Source: Spirochaetota bacterium
GTDB lineage: Bacteria; Spirochaetota; UBA4802; UBA5550
Direction: 5' to 3'
Assembly (NCBI GenBank): GCA_022704585.1
Contig: JAKJGD010000145.1
Location: 1 to 5,978, forward strand
Length of the DNA stretch: 5,978 nucleotides
Shown here piece after piece: positions 1-5,160 of the stretch. Made by a program: the position numbers and the translations under genes. Every line of letters starts with the position of its first letter. The stretch's first letter is position 1. The notes beneath the pieces are model-generated. The model was not told the DNA's origin. It did no database searches and saw only the letters and a program-made list of their open reading frames with translations.

Positions 1-1
1 C

Positions 2-157
2 CTCACCGGGGCGCAGTTCGGGTTCGTGGGCGGACCGACGATACGCGTTCTGCTGCTGGATCATTTCGAGCTATATCTTCAGTACGGTTGGGACTACCTG
101 CTCTCCACGAAGAAAAACCACGGGTACCTGTATTTCAACATATACAACAAGTGGTGA
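2..157 (+). CDS. C-terminal end of a probable outer-membrane beta-barrel protein (partial)
   Basis: An open frame enters from the left edge and stops at TGA 155-157, giving 51 residues of a protein whose start lies outside the window. The visible part contains a Gly-rich stretch, then alternating aromatic and hydrophobic residues (FELYLQYGWDYLL) and a final strand GYLYFNIYNKW ending in Trp. Amphipathic beta-hairpins with a C-terminal aromatic residue are the known hallmark of outer-membrane barrels recognised by the BAM machinery, so I infer a barrel protein in a diderm cell. No family can be named from so short a tail. It converges on the exonuclease gene, only 6 bp away, with no terminator-like hairpin between them. 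It is possible that this is instead a soluble beta-rich protein. Confidence 0.55.
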   Translation, partial: LTGAQFGFVGGPTIRVLLLDHFELYLQYGWDYLLSTKKNHGYLYFNIYNKW

Positions 158-163
158 CGCGTG

Positions 164-985
164 CTACCGGGGTTCTATGATGCGGTCCATTTTGAAATAT
201 CTCGTTTCCCCGCGAAGATAACAATAAGCAAGGACATAGACGTCTTCACCGACGGTAATGAATTCGCGCGGCTGAATCTTCCGAGTGGTAACCTTCCCCG
301 CAGTGTCCATGTAGGTGATATCCACGGCCTCGCCAAGCTCTATCCCCCGTATCTTTTTACCCTTTATGTTGATCCGCTTCATCCGCTTGCCACCGCTCAT
401 CCGGACAAAATCGCCATGATATTTTCTGAGGTCCGAGAGGCTCCAGCGGTTGTCCGGGTCTTCGCGGTGGATGACGTCGTTGAATATCGTCATGCAGCCA
501 CGCGCGTCCGGGCTTGCCCGGTGGTGCATGATCTCGTATCTCAGGAACCCGCATACCGTGTCAAGACGGTAATTGGGGAGGCCGGGGTATGCACGGCGCG
601 AGAGCCTGACCGTATCAACAGAGATCATCTCGGGCACCGGCATGTCGTTCTTCCTGAACGCCTCCCTCAGAAACGATATATCGAACTCAGGGCAGTGGAT
701 TATCAGAAGCGAGCCCCGGATGAACTCGGCGATGTCGCCCAGGATGTCGCCGATCGGCGGGGATCCCTGCACCATCTCGTCCGTGATGCCGTGGATCCCG
801 ATCGTTTCCTGGGGGATCTTCATGCCCGGGTTCACCAGCGATTCAAAGGTGTCACGGGTCGCGTCACGCGTAAATCGTATGATTCCGACTTCGACGATCT
901 CGTGAAAAGCCGGGTTGGTCCCGGTCGTTTCCAGGTCAAGCGCGCAGAACGTCATGTCGGATAATTTTTTTGACGAGTATTCCAT
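164..985 (-). CDS. DEDDh 3'-5' exonuclease (DnaQ-like) with C-terminal WYL-like domain
   Basis: This 273-residue protein is predicted to remove nucleotides from 3' ends of DNA or RNA with two metal ions. The N-terminal exonuclease domain spans about residues 11-175. Exo I is DLETTG (D17, E19), Exo II is HCPEFDISFL (D102), and Exo III is HRASPDA (H155, D160), so all five DEDDh residues are present. After a basic linker (about 195-211, KRMKRINIKGKK) comes a segment, about 212-273, that looks like a WYL domain: a VDITY strand, a central IQPREF, VYVLAYCYLRG, and a final RYFKMDRI matching the usual R-x-F-R-L-D-R-I ending. WYL domains are ligand- or nucleic-acid-sensing modules, normally found on transcription factors. 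The gene starts 5 bp after the murB stop, so it is probably co-transcribed with murB. Neither the ATG at 983-985 nor the alternative Met11 has a clear Shine-Dalgarno. Specificity cannot be read from sequence: a DNA polymerase III epsilon-like proofreading or repair role is possible. The exonuclease call is strong and the WYL call moderately strong. Confidence 0.88.
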   Translation of the reverse strand: MEYSSKKLSDMTFCALDLETTGTNPAFHEIVEVGIIRFTRDATRDTFESLVNPGMKIPQETIGIHGITDEMVQGSPPIGDILGDIAEFIRGSLLIIHCPEFDISFLREAFRKNDMPVPEMISVDTVRLSRRAYPGLPNYRLDTVCGFLRYEIMHHRASPDARGCMTIFNDVIHREDPDNRWSLSDLRKYHGDFVRMSGGKRMKRINIKGKKIRGIELGEAVDITYMDTAGKVTTRKIQPREFITVGEDVYVLAYCYLRGETRYFKMDRIIEPR

Positions 986-990
986 GCGAA

Positions 991-1668
991 TTAAAACGAA
1001 CCGATCATTTTTACTTCCGTCTCCAGCTCAATCCCGAATTTCTTCTGCACTGTTTCACGCACCAGGTCTATGAGCTCCCGTACGTCGCGGGACGTTGCGT
1101 TGTCAATATTTATAATGAAATTCGTGTGCAGGGTGGATACCGCGGCGCCGCCGATCCGCGCGCCCTTGAGCCCCGCCTCGTCGATCAGCTTCCACGATGA
1201 ATGGCCGTCCGGGTTTTTAAACACCGATCCGGCCGATGGATATTCGAGCGGGTGCTTCCCTTTCCGGTCCGCAAGGATATCCTCGACCCGTTCCCGGACC
1301 CTGCCGGGGTCCTCGGTGCGCGCCAGCCTGAAGCGGGCGCCGGTAACTATCGCCCCGGCGTCGATGTTCATATGACGGTACGAGGACATCGACCTGTCGA
1401 TCTTCACGGTGCGGGCATTCCCCTCGGCATCGACGATGTCTGCGTCGATGAGAATATCTACAAAGGACCCCATGTAGGTGCCCGCGTTCATCATGATCCC
1501 GCCGCCCATGCAGCCGGGTATCCCGGCCATGAACTCGACGCTACCGAAGCCGGAAGTTATGGCGAATTCAATGAACCGGTCCTTGCCCGCAATCGCATCC
1601 GTGTACACGCTTCCATCATCGAGAACCGATATCACTGCCGGACGCGCATCGTCCTCACACAGCCGCAT
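991..1668 (-). CDS. murB: murB, C-terminal part (broken frame): UDP-N-acetylenolpyruvoylglucosamine reductase
   Basis: This frame encodes the last 225 residues of MurB, the cytoplasmic FAD enzyme that reduces UDP-GlcNAc-enolpyruvate to UDP-MurNAc with NADPH. Visible motifs are EFMAGIPGCMGGGIMMNAGTY (about 45-65, FAD-binding), SYRH (Y97, R98), YPSAGSVFKNP (143-153, with S148 as the expected proton-donating Ser), GGAAVSTLHTNFIIN (173-187), and the terminal LETEVKMIG, where E218 fits the family's conserved catalytic Glu. The compact form, with YPSAGSVFKNP, resembles type II MurB. The N-terminal part is encoded just upstream in another frame (1655-1918). Together they would give roughly 300 residues, a normal MurB length. 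The ATG at 1666-1668 has no Shine-Dalgarno and an in-frame TAG lies three codons upstream at 1675-1677, so this is unlikely to be an independent gene. Every downstream motif is intact, which argues for a recent mutation, a sequencing or assembly error, or recoding. Confidence 0.9.
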   Translation of the reverse strand: MRLCEDDARPAVISVLDDGSVYTDAIAGKDRFIEFAITSGFGSVEFMAGIPGCMGGGIMMNAGTYMGSFVDILIDADIVDAEGNARTVKIDRSMSSYRHMNIDAGAIVTGARFRLARTEDPGRVRERVEDILADRKGKHPLEYPSAGSVFKNPDGHSSWKLIDEAGLKGARIGGAAVSTLHTNFIINIDNATSRDVRELIDLVRETVQKKFGIELETEVKMIGSF

Positions 1669-1918
1669 GACCGGCTATGCCGCGATCGCCCACAAGCAGG
1701 TTCGATCCGCCGCCGATGACTGTGAGGGGCACCCGCGCCTCCCGTGCGACGGACACGATACGGGCGACGCTCCGGTTGTCGCTCGGCATAACAAGCACAT
1801 CGGCCGGTCCGCCGGTACGGAAGGTCGTGTGGCCCTTCAGGGGCTCGTGTTCAAAAACGCGCCCCCACTCGGACAGGGCGTCGATTATAGTGCGGGGTAC
1901 TGCAGCGGTCTGCTCCAT
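1655..1918 (-). CDS. murB: murB, N-terminal part (broken frame)
   Basis: These 87 residues match the start of MurB: EPLKGHTTFRTGG (about 25-37), typical of the FAD-binding N-terminus, then VIGGGSNLLVGDRGIAG (67-83), the pyrophosphate-binding loop of FAD-linked oxidoreductases of this superfamily. The frame then runs into TGA at 1655-1657, whereas the family continues directly into the sequence found in the neighbouring frame (991-1668). The ATG at 1916-1918 is the first ATG, GTG or TTG after an in-frame TAA at 2006-2008. An AAAGGA stretch lies 12 nt upstream (1931-1936), a rather long but plausible ribosome-binding spacing. Alone, this fragment lacks the substrate-binding and catalytic parts and would not be functional. 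Confidence 0.88.
   Translation of the reverse strand: MEQTAAVPRTIIDALSEWGRVFEHEPLKGHTTFRTGGPADVLVMPSDNRSVARIVSVAREARVPLTVIGGGSNLLVGDRGIAGHAAV
1658..1674 (-). other. murB: murB frame-break interval (+1 sense)
   Basis: The upstream murB frame stays open until TGA 1655-1657 and the downstream frame is closed by TAG 1675-1677, so the change of frame must fall within these 17 bp, minus-strand CCGGTCATGCGGCTGTG. The downstream frame is +1 relative to the upstream one, equivalent to one extra base or two missing bases. There is no homopolymer or X-XXY-YYZ slippery heptamer, and nothing like the RF2 CTT-TGA shift site. A base-level error or a true mutation is therefore more likely than programmed shifting. 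Confidence 0.8.
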
Positions 1919-1974
1919 GATAGGACCATATCCTTTCTCGCTCGTCGATGACGGATCTGCCGGGCTGTCCGAAC

Positions 1975-1991
1975 CCCCGGGTGCCCCGGGG
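1975..1991 (-). promoter_or_regulatory. Strong GC hairpin in the murB 5' leader
   Basis: CCCCGGG (1975-1981) and CCCGGGG (1985-1991) are perfect inverted complements around a 3-nt loop, giving a 7-bp all-GC stem. It would lie about 57-73 nt upstream of the murB ATG, inside the transcript from the promoter proposed at 2040-2068. No T-run follows on either strand, so it does not look like an intrinsic terminator. It may affect leader folding or RNA stability; any function is inference. Confidence 0.4.
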
Positions 1992-2039
1992 CTCCCGGAA
2001 TCCGTTTAAAATGAATTGACAGCCGTATAAAACTGTTTC

Positions 2040-2068
2040 ATTTATTTGAAAACATCATCCAATGTCAA
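2040..2068 (-). promoter_or_regulatory. Putative sigma-70 promoter for murB
   Basis: On the minus strand a perfect TTGACA -35 box (complement of 2063-2068) is followed, after 17 bp, by ATAAAT (complement of 2040-2045), a 4/6 match to TATAAT. Transcription would begin near 2033, leaving a leader of about 115 nt before the murB ATG at 1918. The position, spacing and AT-rich setting fit a housekeeping promoter for the murB-exonuclease unit. It is predicted from sequence only. Confidence 0.5.
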
Positions 2069-2075
2069 TTATATT
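2046..2075 (+). promoter_or_regulatory. Putative sigma-70 promoter for the coiled-coil gene
   Basis: TTGAAA (2046-2051), an 18-bp spacer and TATATT (2070-2075) form a good -35/-10 pair facing right. Transcription would start near 2082, leaving a leader of about 147 nt before the ATG at 2229. The element overlaps the minus-strand promoter proposed for murB, so the two would compete for RNA polymerase. Confidence 0.4.
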
Positions 2076-2156
2076 ATCGTCAGGGGTGCGGCCCGTTCTG
2101 CTACCCCGTTATGGCACATCCCGGATGATGATTTTTCCGGACCAGCAAGCGGCAAT

Positions 2157-2182
2157 CGCCATTTTAGGGCTGAAAATCGGTG
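2157..2182 (+). promoter_or_regulatory. Leader hairpin upstream of the coiled-coil gene
   Basis: CGCCATTTT (2157-2165) can pair with AAAATCGGTG (2173-2182) through nine pairs, including one G-U, with a single bulged C at 2178 and a 7-nt loop. T2156-A2183 adds a tenth pair. It lies 46 nt before the start codon at 2229. No T-run follows, so it is not a terminator. It would be within the leader only if the upstream promoter near 2046-2075 is used. Confidence 0.3.
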
Positions 2183-2198
2183 AGTTTAGTGCCGATAT
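2172..2198 (+). promoter_or_regulatory. Possible sigma-28 (FliA-type) promoter before the coiled-coil gene
   Basis: GCCGATAT (2191-2198) matches 7 of 8 positions of the known sigma-28 -10 consensus GCCGATAA. The region at the expected distance, GAAAATCG (2172-2179), matches TAAAGTTT in only 4 of 8. Transcription would start near 2205, giving a short leader of about 24 nt before the ATG at 2229. The -10 match is good and the -35 poor, so this could be chance. Confidence 0.3.
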
Positions 2199-2228
2199 TG
2201 TATGTAAGAACAAATACGCGCAACCATT

Positions 2229-2753
2229 ATGAAAAAGACATCAAAGAAAGCCATAATTCCGGACCTTGCAGAGTACACGGATGAAGAGGGGAAAAAGTGG
2301 ATACAGACCTCCACCGATGACCTTTTTTCGATCAAAGAGCTCAACGAGATTCTCGAATCCATCGACAAGGGCGGCGATTCGGATGAAATAATCCTCGCAC
2401 GCATCGACTTTCAGAAAGTAAACAAGGAATATTACGAGACAGCCATCAGGCTCCAGAAGAAGCTCAAACAGCAGACGGAGCTCCTCAAAAAGGTGGTCAC
2501 AGACGCCCGGACGACGATCGAGAGAAAGAACAAAAAGCTCAGGGAGCTTATCGATTACATTAAAAAACTTCACACCCTGCTGGCACACCTGTCAGCAAGC
2601 GAGGACGACCTCCAGAAGCTGAAGGTCTCCCCGGAGATGCTCGTCAGGTCACTGGGAACCGCCTTCACCGACCGCGAAGAGACGGAAGAATCGTTCGAGC
2701 AGGTCGAGGAAATCGTGCTCCCCCTCGAAGCGAAAATCAACAAAATCAAATAG
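2229..2753 (+). CDS. Unrecognised coiled-coil protein
   Basis: I do not recognise this 174-residue, highly charged protein. It has no signal peptide or membrane segment, so it should be cytoplasmic. The N-terminal 50 residues are Lys/Asp/Glu-rich, with a single Trp (W24). A long helix follows: from about L79 to L121 hydrophobic residues recur every seven positions in two registers (L79, L86, A93, L107, L114, L121, and V90, I97, L104, I111, L118), the classic a/d pattern of a coiled coil, with Lys at one a position (K100). The C-terminal tail (about 143-174) is acidic, then Lys-rich. Oligomerisation or a scaffold or adaptor role is a reasonable inference, but no function can be assigned. The gene stands alone: it diverges from murB and is 165 bp from cysS. 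No Shine-Dalgarno precedes the ATG (CGCAACCATT-ATG). Its AT-richer codons differ somewhat from the GC-rich neighbours, perhaps because of its Lys/Ile content. Confidence 0.75.
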   Translation: MKKTSKKAIIPDLAEYTDEEGKKWIQTSTDDLFSIKELNEILESIDKGGDSDEIILARIDFQKVNKEYYETAIRLQKKLKQQTELLKKVVTDARTTIERKNKKLRELIDYIKKLHTLLAHLSASEDDLQKLKVSPEMLVRSLGTAFTDREETEESFEQVEEIVLPLEAKINKIK

Positions 2754-2782
2754 ACCCCTTTTTTTCTCCCGGTAAAAAATGT

Positions 2783-2811
2783 TTGACAACAATCGCGGCT
2801 GACAAATCACT
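2783..2811 (+). promoter_or_regulatory. Possible cysS promoter (perfect -35, weak -10)
   Basis: A perfect TTGACA sits at 2783-2788 in the AT-rich start of the gap before cysS. The best-spaced -10 (2806-2811, ATCACT) is a poor match. If used, it would give a leader of about 100 nt for the cysS-rlmB transcript. The exact -10 is uncertain. Confidence 0.3.
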
Positions 2812-2829
2812 ACTCGTATCGGTTCTGCG

Positions 2830-2843
2830 GGCCGGCAACGGTC
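2830..2843 (+). promoter_or_regulatory. GNRA-capped hairpin in the cysS leader
   Basis: GGCCG (2830-2834) and CGGTC (2839-2843) pair in five positions, one of them G-U, around a GCAA loop, which belongs to the stable GNRA tetraloop class. It lies 76 nt before the cysS start. It is small and may be incidental, and no T-box or other known riboswitch is recognisable around it. Confidence 0.25.
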
Positions 2844-2918
2844 GGTGCAGGGCGTTTCGATAATCCATTCACGGTTCGGTCCCGGCACGGCGGCAGCATC
2901 CCGGGCAAGGAAGCGATA

Positions 2919-4349
2919 ATGACCCTACGAATTCACAACACACTCACGGGAATGGCGGAAGAAATCATTCCGGGCGGCGCGCACAGGGACAGTCCGGCCG
3001 ACTATCCTCCGGTTACCATATACTCCTGCGGTCCCACCGTGTACGGGTACGCGCATATCGGGAATTTCCGCACCTTTGTCTTCAACGACTTCCTGCGCCG
3101 GTACCTGAAATTCAGGGGATACAGGGTCGACCATGCGATGAACATCACCGATGTCGATGACAAGACCATCGCGGGAGCCAACAGCGAGAACATCACCCTC
3201 GCCGAGTATACCGCGCGCTACACCGCAATTTTCCTGGAGGATTTAAAGAAGCTCAACATCGAGCCTGTAGAACACATGCCGAGGGCGACCGAATCGATTG
3301 ACGCGATGATCGATATCATAGCCAGGCTCAAGGAAAAGGGCTTCGTGTATGACAAGGACGGCTCGCTCTATTTCAGCATTGCGCGGTTTGATGACTACGG
3401 CAAACTATCCCGCCTGGACGCGCGGGAGATCAAGACCGGCCTCCGGTACGATACCGACAATTATGAAAAGGACGACGTGCGCGACTTCGCACTCTGGAAA
3501 GCGCCGAAGGAGGGCGAGTTATCCTGGGACACGCCCTTCGGCGCCGGGAGGCCCGGGTGGCATATCGAATGCTCGGCAATGATCAGGAAAATATTCGGGA
3601 CGACCATTGACATCCATACGGGCGGCGTGGACCTTATCTTCCCTCACCATGAGAACGAGATCGCCCAGAGCGAGGCGGCCTACGGGGAGAAGTTCGTCAG
3701 GCATTGGATCCACGCCGAGCACCTCCTGGTAAACGGGTCTAAGATGTCGAAGTCGCTCGGAAACTTCTACACACTGCGCGACCTCCTGGACAAAGGACAC
3801 TCGCCGCGCTCAATCCGCTATCTCCTCGTCTCCGCGCATTACCGGAAACAATACAACTTCACGCTCGAGGGGATCGGACAGGCCGACCAGGCCCTTGCCC
3901 GCATCGACAACCTGATCGTCAGGCTCAGGGACGTGAAAAAAGTCGGCCCGCTCGACCCGGCGATTCGGGACATGGCAGACAAAATGATCGCCGACTTCAC
4001 CGAGGCGGTCGACGACGACCTGAACATTTCCCGCGGCCTGGGCGTTTTCTTCGAATTCGTCCATGACGTAAACACCCTTATCAATGAGGACAGGATCACC
4101 CGCACCGGCTGCGACGCCGTGCTTGACACGATGAAATCGCTCGACGCAGTGCTGGGCGTCATCTTTTTCGATGACCCCGCGGCCAAAGCGATCGATGGCT
4201 CATGGGTGGAATCCATGATAGCCGAGCGCATAGCCGCAAAGAAGGACAAGAATTTCGCCCGGGCGGACGGTATACGGAAGCAGCTACTCGAGAAAGGCGT
4301 GGTACTCGAAGACACCAAAGAGGGAACGAGGTGGAAGACAAAGAACTGA
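2919..4349 (+). CDS. cysS: Cysteinyl-tRNA synthetase (CysRS)
   Basis: This cytoplasmic class I aminoacyl-tRNA synthetase activates cysteine with ATP and attaches it to tRNA-Cys. At 476 residues it has the normal CysRS length. The N-terminal YSCGPTVYGYAHIGN (about 35-49) contains the HIGH-type signature (HIGN, 46-49). The zinc site that discriminates cysteine is complete: C37, C218 (WHIECSAM), H243 and E247 (HHENEIAQSEA), each exactly nine residues after the Escherichia coli equivalents. The second ATP signature is perfect, KMSKS at 275-279 (GSKMSKSLGNFYTL). The C-terminal helical DALR-type anticodon-binding region ends in a Lys-rich tail with RADGIRKQLLEKGVVLED. The ATG at 2919 is preceded by AAGGA (2907-2911) with a 7-nt spacer. 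The 3' end overlaps rlmB by 19 bp. Nothing is missing, so the assignment is secure. Confidence 0.98.
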   Translation: MTLRIHNTLTGMAEEIIPGGAHRDSPADYPPVTIYSCGPTVYGYAHIGNFRTFVFNDFLRRYLKFRGYRVDHAMNITDVDDKTIAGANSENITLAEYTARYTAIFLEDLKKLNIEPVEHMPRATESIDAMIDIIARLKEKGFVYDKDGSLYFSIARFDDYGKLSRLDAREIKTGLRYDTDNYEKDDVRDFALWKAPKEGELSWDTPFGAGRPGWHIECSAMIRKIFGTTIDIHTGGVDLIFPHHENEIAQSEAAYGEKFVRHWIHAEHLLVNGSKMSKSLGNFYTLRDLLDKGHSPRSIRYLLVSAHYRKQYNFTLEGIGQADQALARIDNLIVRLRDVKKVGPLDPAIRDMADKMIADFTEAVDDDLNISRGLGVFFEFVHDVNTLINEDRITRTGCDAVLDTMKSLDAVLGVIFFDDPAAKAIDGSWVESMIAERIAAKKDKNFARADGIRKQLLEKGVVLEDTKEGTRWKTKN

Positions 4350-5074
4350 TCTTCGGCCGCAACCCCGTGCTGGAATACCTGCGCGGCGCCGAACCGGGAG
4401 CGCCCTATCTGCTGTTCATCTCCGACAGCGCGCACGGAAAGATAATCGACACTATCACAGGCGAGGCGAAAGCAAAAAAGATACCGGTTCGCCGCGAGGA
4501 GAAGGACTTCTTCTCCCGGCTCGGTCCCTCGTCGCATCACCAGGGCGTCGCCCTGAAAGTGCCGCAGGCCGCGCGCGGGCACGTTCCCGGCATGGAGCAC
4601 CTCCTCGAGAGGGCGCGGGAACGGAAGGGCGTGCTGGTCCTCCTGGATCATCTTACCGATCCCCAGAACATCGGCTCGATCATTCGCACTGCCGAAGCGC
4701 TCGGGTGCTCGGGGATCGTGATGCCGCGGGCGCACGCGGCCGGCATAACCCCGGCCGTGGTCAAGGCATCAGCCGGTGCCACCGCCCATATTGAGATCCT
4801 CACCGTCAGCAACGTCGTCATGTTCATCGAGGCCGCGAAAGAGGCCGGCTTCTGGATCGTGGGCACATCGGACAGGGGAACCGAGCCGCCGTCGCGGCTA
4901 CGCGGCTACCGGCCCGCCGTCGTGGTGATCGGGAGCGAGGGAGAGGGAATGAGGCACCTCACCGGGGAATCCTGCGACCTGGTCGTGCGAATCCCCCTCC
5001 GGGGCAGCGTATCGTCGCTGAACGCGTCCGTTGCCGCCGGCATCGTTCTCCACGAGCTGCTGCGCGAGGATTAG
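4331..5074 (+). CDS. rlmB: 23S rRNA (guanosine2251-2'-O)-methyltransferase RlmB (SpoU/TrmH family)
   Basis: This 247-residue SPOUT (SpoU) enzyme is expected to use S-adenosylmethionine to 2'-O-methylate the 23S rRNA P-loop guanosine equivalent to G2251. It begins with the L30e-like substrate-binding domain (FGRNPVLEYLRG, about 8-19), then the trefoil-knot domain. The catalytic motifs are DPQNIGSIIRTAEALG (N113, R119), VVIGSEGEGM (E203) and IPLRGSVSSLNASVAAG (S229, N231), all five residues precisely five positions after the E. coli RlmB equivalents. E. coli RlmB has 243 residues. The start is placed at GTG 4331-4333, which has AGAGGG at 4319-4324 with a 6-nt spacer. An upstream ATG at 4202 would only add translation of the cysS 3' end in another frame. 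The 19-bp overlap with cysS implies coupled translation. Firmicutes often have the same cysS-rlmB pairing, with an mrnC gene between them that is absent here. A related SpoU methyltransferase cannot be wholly excluded. Confidence 0.92.
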   Translation: MEDKELIFGRNPVLEYLRGAEPGAPYLLFISDSAHGKIIDTITGEAKAKKIPVRREEKDFFSRLGPSSHHQGVALKVPQAARGHVPGMEHLLERARERKGVLVLLDHLTDPQNIGSIIRTAEALGCSGIVMPRAHAAGITPAVVKASAGATAHIEILTVSNVVMFIEAAKEAGFWIVGTSDRGTEPPSRLRGYRPAVVVIGSEGEGMRHLTGESCDLVVRIPLRGSVSSLNASVAAGIVLHELLRED

Positions 5075-5101
5075 CGCCCTGGCCGCCGTTTAAAAAAATA
5101 C

Positions 5102-5131
5102 TTGCCAATTATCGCACCCTGAAACTATCTA
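5102..5131 (+). promoter_or_regulatory. Possible lepA promoter
   Basis: TTGCCA (5102-5107), an 18-bp gap and TATCTA (5126-5131) make a modest -35/-10 pair in the 86-bp rlmB-lepA gap. Transcription would start near 5138, about 23 nt before the lepA ATG. lepA could equally be read from the cysS-rlmB transcript, since no terminator is visible after rlmB. Confidence 0.3.
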
Positions 5132-5160
5132 CACACATACGACCCTGAACGAAGAGAGCC

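Larger units (their letters stand above)
1919..2228. other. 310-bp divergent intergenic region
   Basis: No coding sequence fits here. The murB frame is open from 1919 to an in-frame TAA at 2006-2008 but contains no ATG, GTG or TTG start. The murB-proximal half is GC-rich and holds the 1975-1991 hairpin. The middle (about 2005-2080) is AT-rich and carries overlapping promoter-like boxes, with an 8-bp inverted repeat AATTGACA (2014-2021) / TGTCAATT (2063-2070) separated by 41 bp. The right part holds a CCGGA/TCCGG repeat (2121-2125, 2136-2140), a leader hairpin and a sigma-28-like box. I see no tRNA, terminator or known riboswitch. Confidence 0.6.

Noticed and set aside
161..964. Long plus-strand open frame (267 codons) opposite the exonuclease
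   Set aside because: It is the antisense shadow of a gene with all catalytic motifs. Its product has no recognisable motif and is full of low-complexity Arg/His/Val.
1655..1660. RF2-like programmed +1 frameshift at the murB TGA
   Set aside because: The shift codon before TGA is GTG with no CTT-TGA-like slippery context or upstream Shine-Dalgarno-like stimulator, and shifting there is not needed to explain the break.
2119..2141. CCGGA/TCCGG hairpin as a riboswitch or terminator
   Set aside because: It is only five pairs with a 10-nt loop and matches no riboswitch architecture I know.
2694..2765. Intrinsic terminator after the coiled-coil gene (T-run 2759-2765)
   Set aside because: The only nearby inverted repeat, TTCGAG/CTCGAA (2694-2699, 2724-2729), is inside the gene, has a 24-nt loop and ends 30 nt before the T-run. 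No GC stem abuts the Ts.
2754..2918. T-box or other cysteine-responsive leader before cysS
   Set aside because: I see no T-box sequence, specifier loop or antiterminator/terminator pair. The GNRA hairpin alone is too small to support one.
4202..4330. An upstream ATG start for rlmB, 43 codons earlier
   Set aside because: The extra residues are cysS sequence read in another frame. The GTG at 4331 has its own ribosome site and gives the usual RlmB length and N-terminus.
3839..4735. 298-codon minus-strand frame across the cysS-rlmB junction
   Set aside because: It lies opposite two clearly conserved genes and shows only a biased, serine- and arginine-rich shadow composition.
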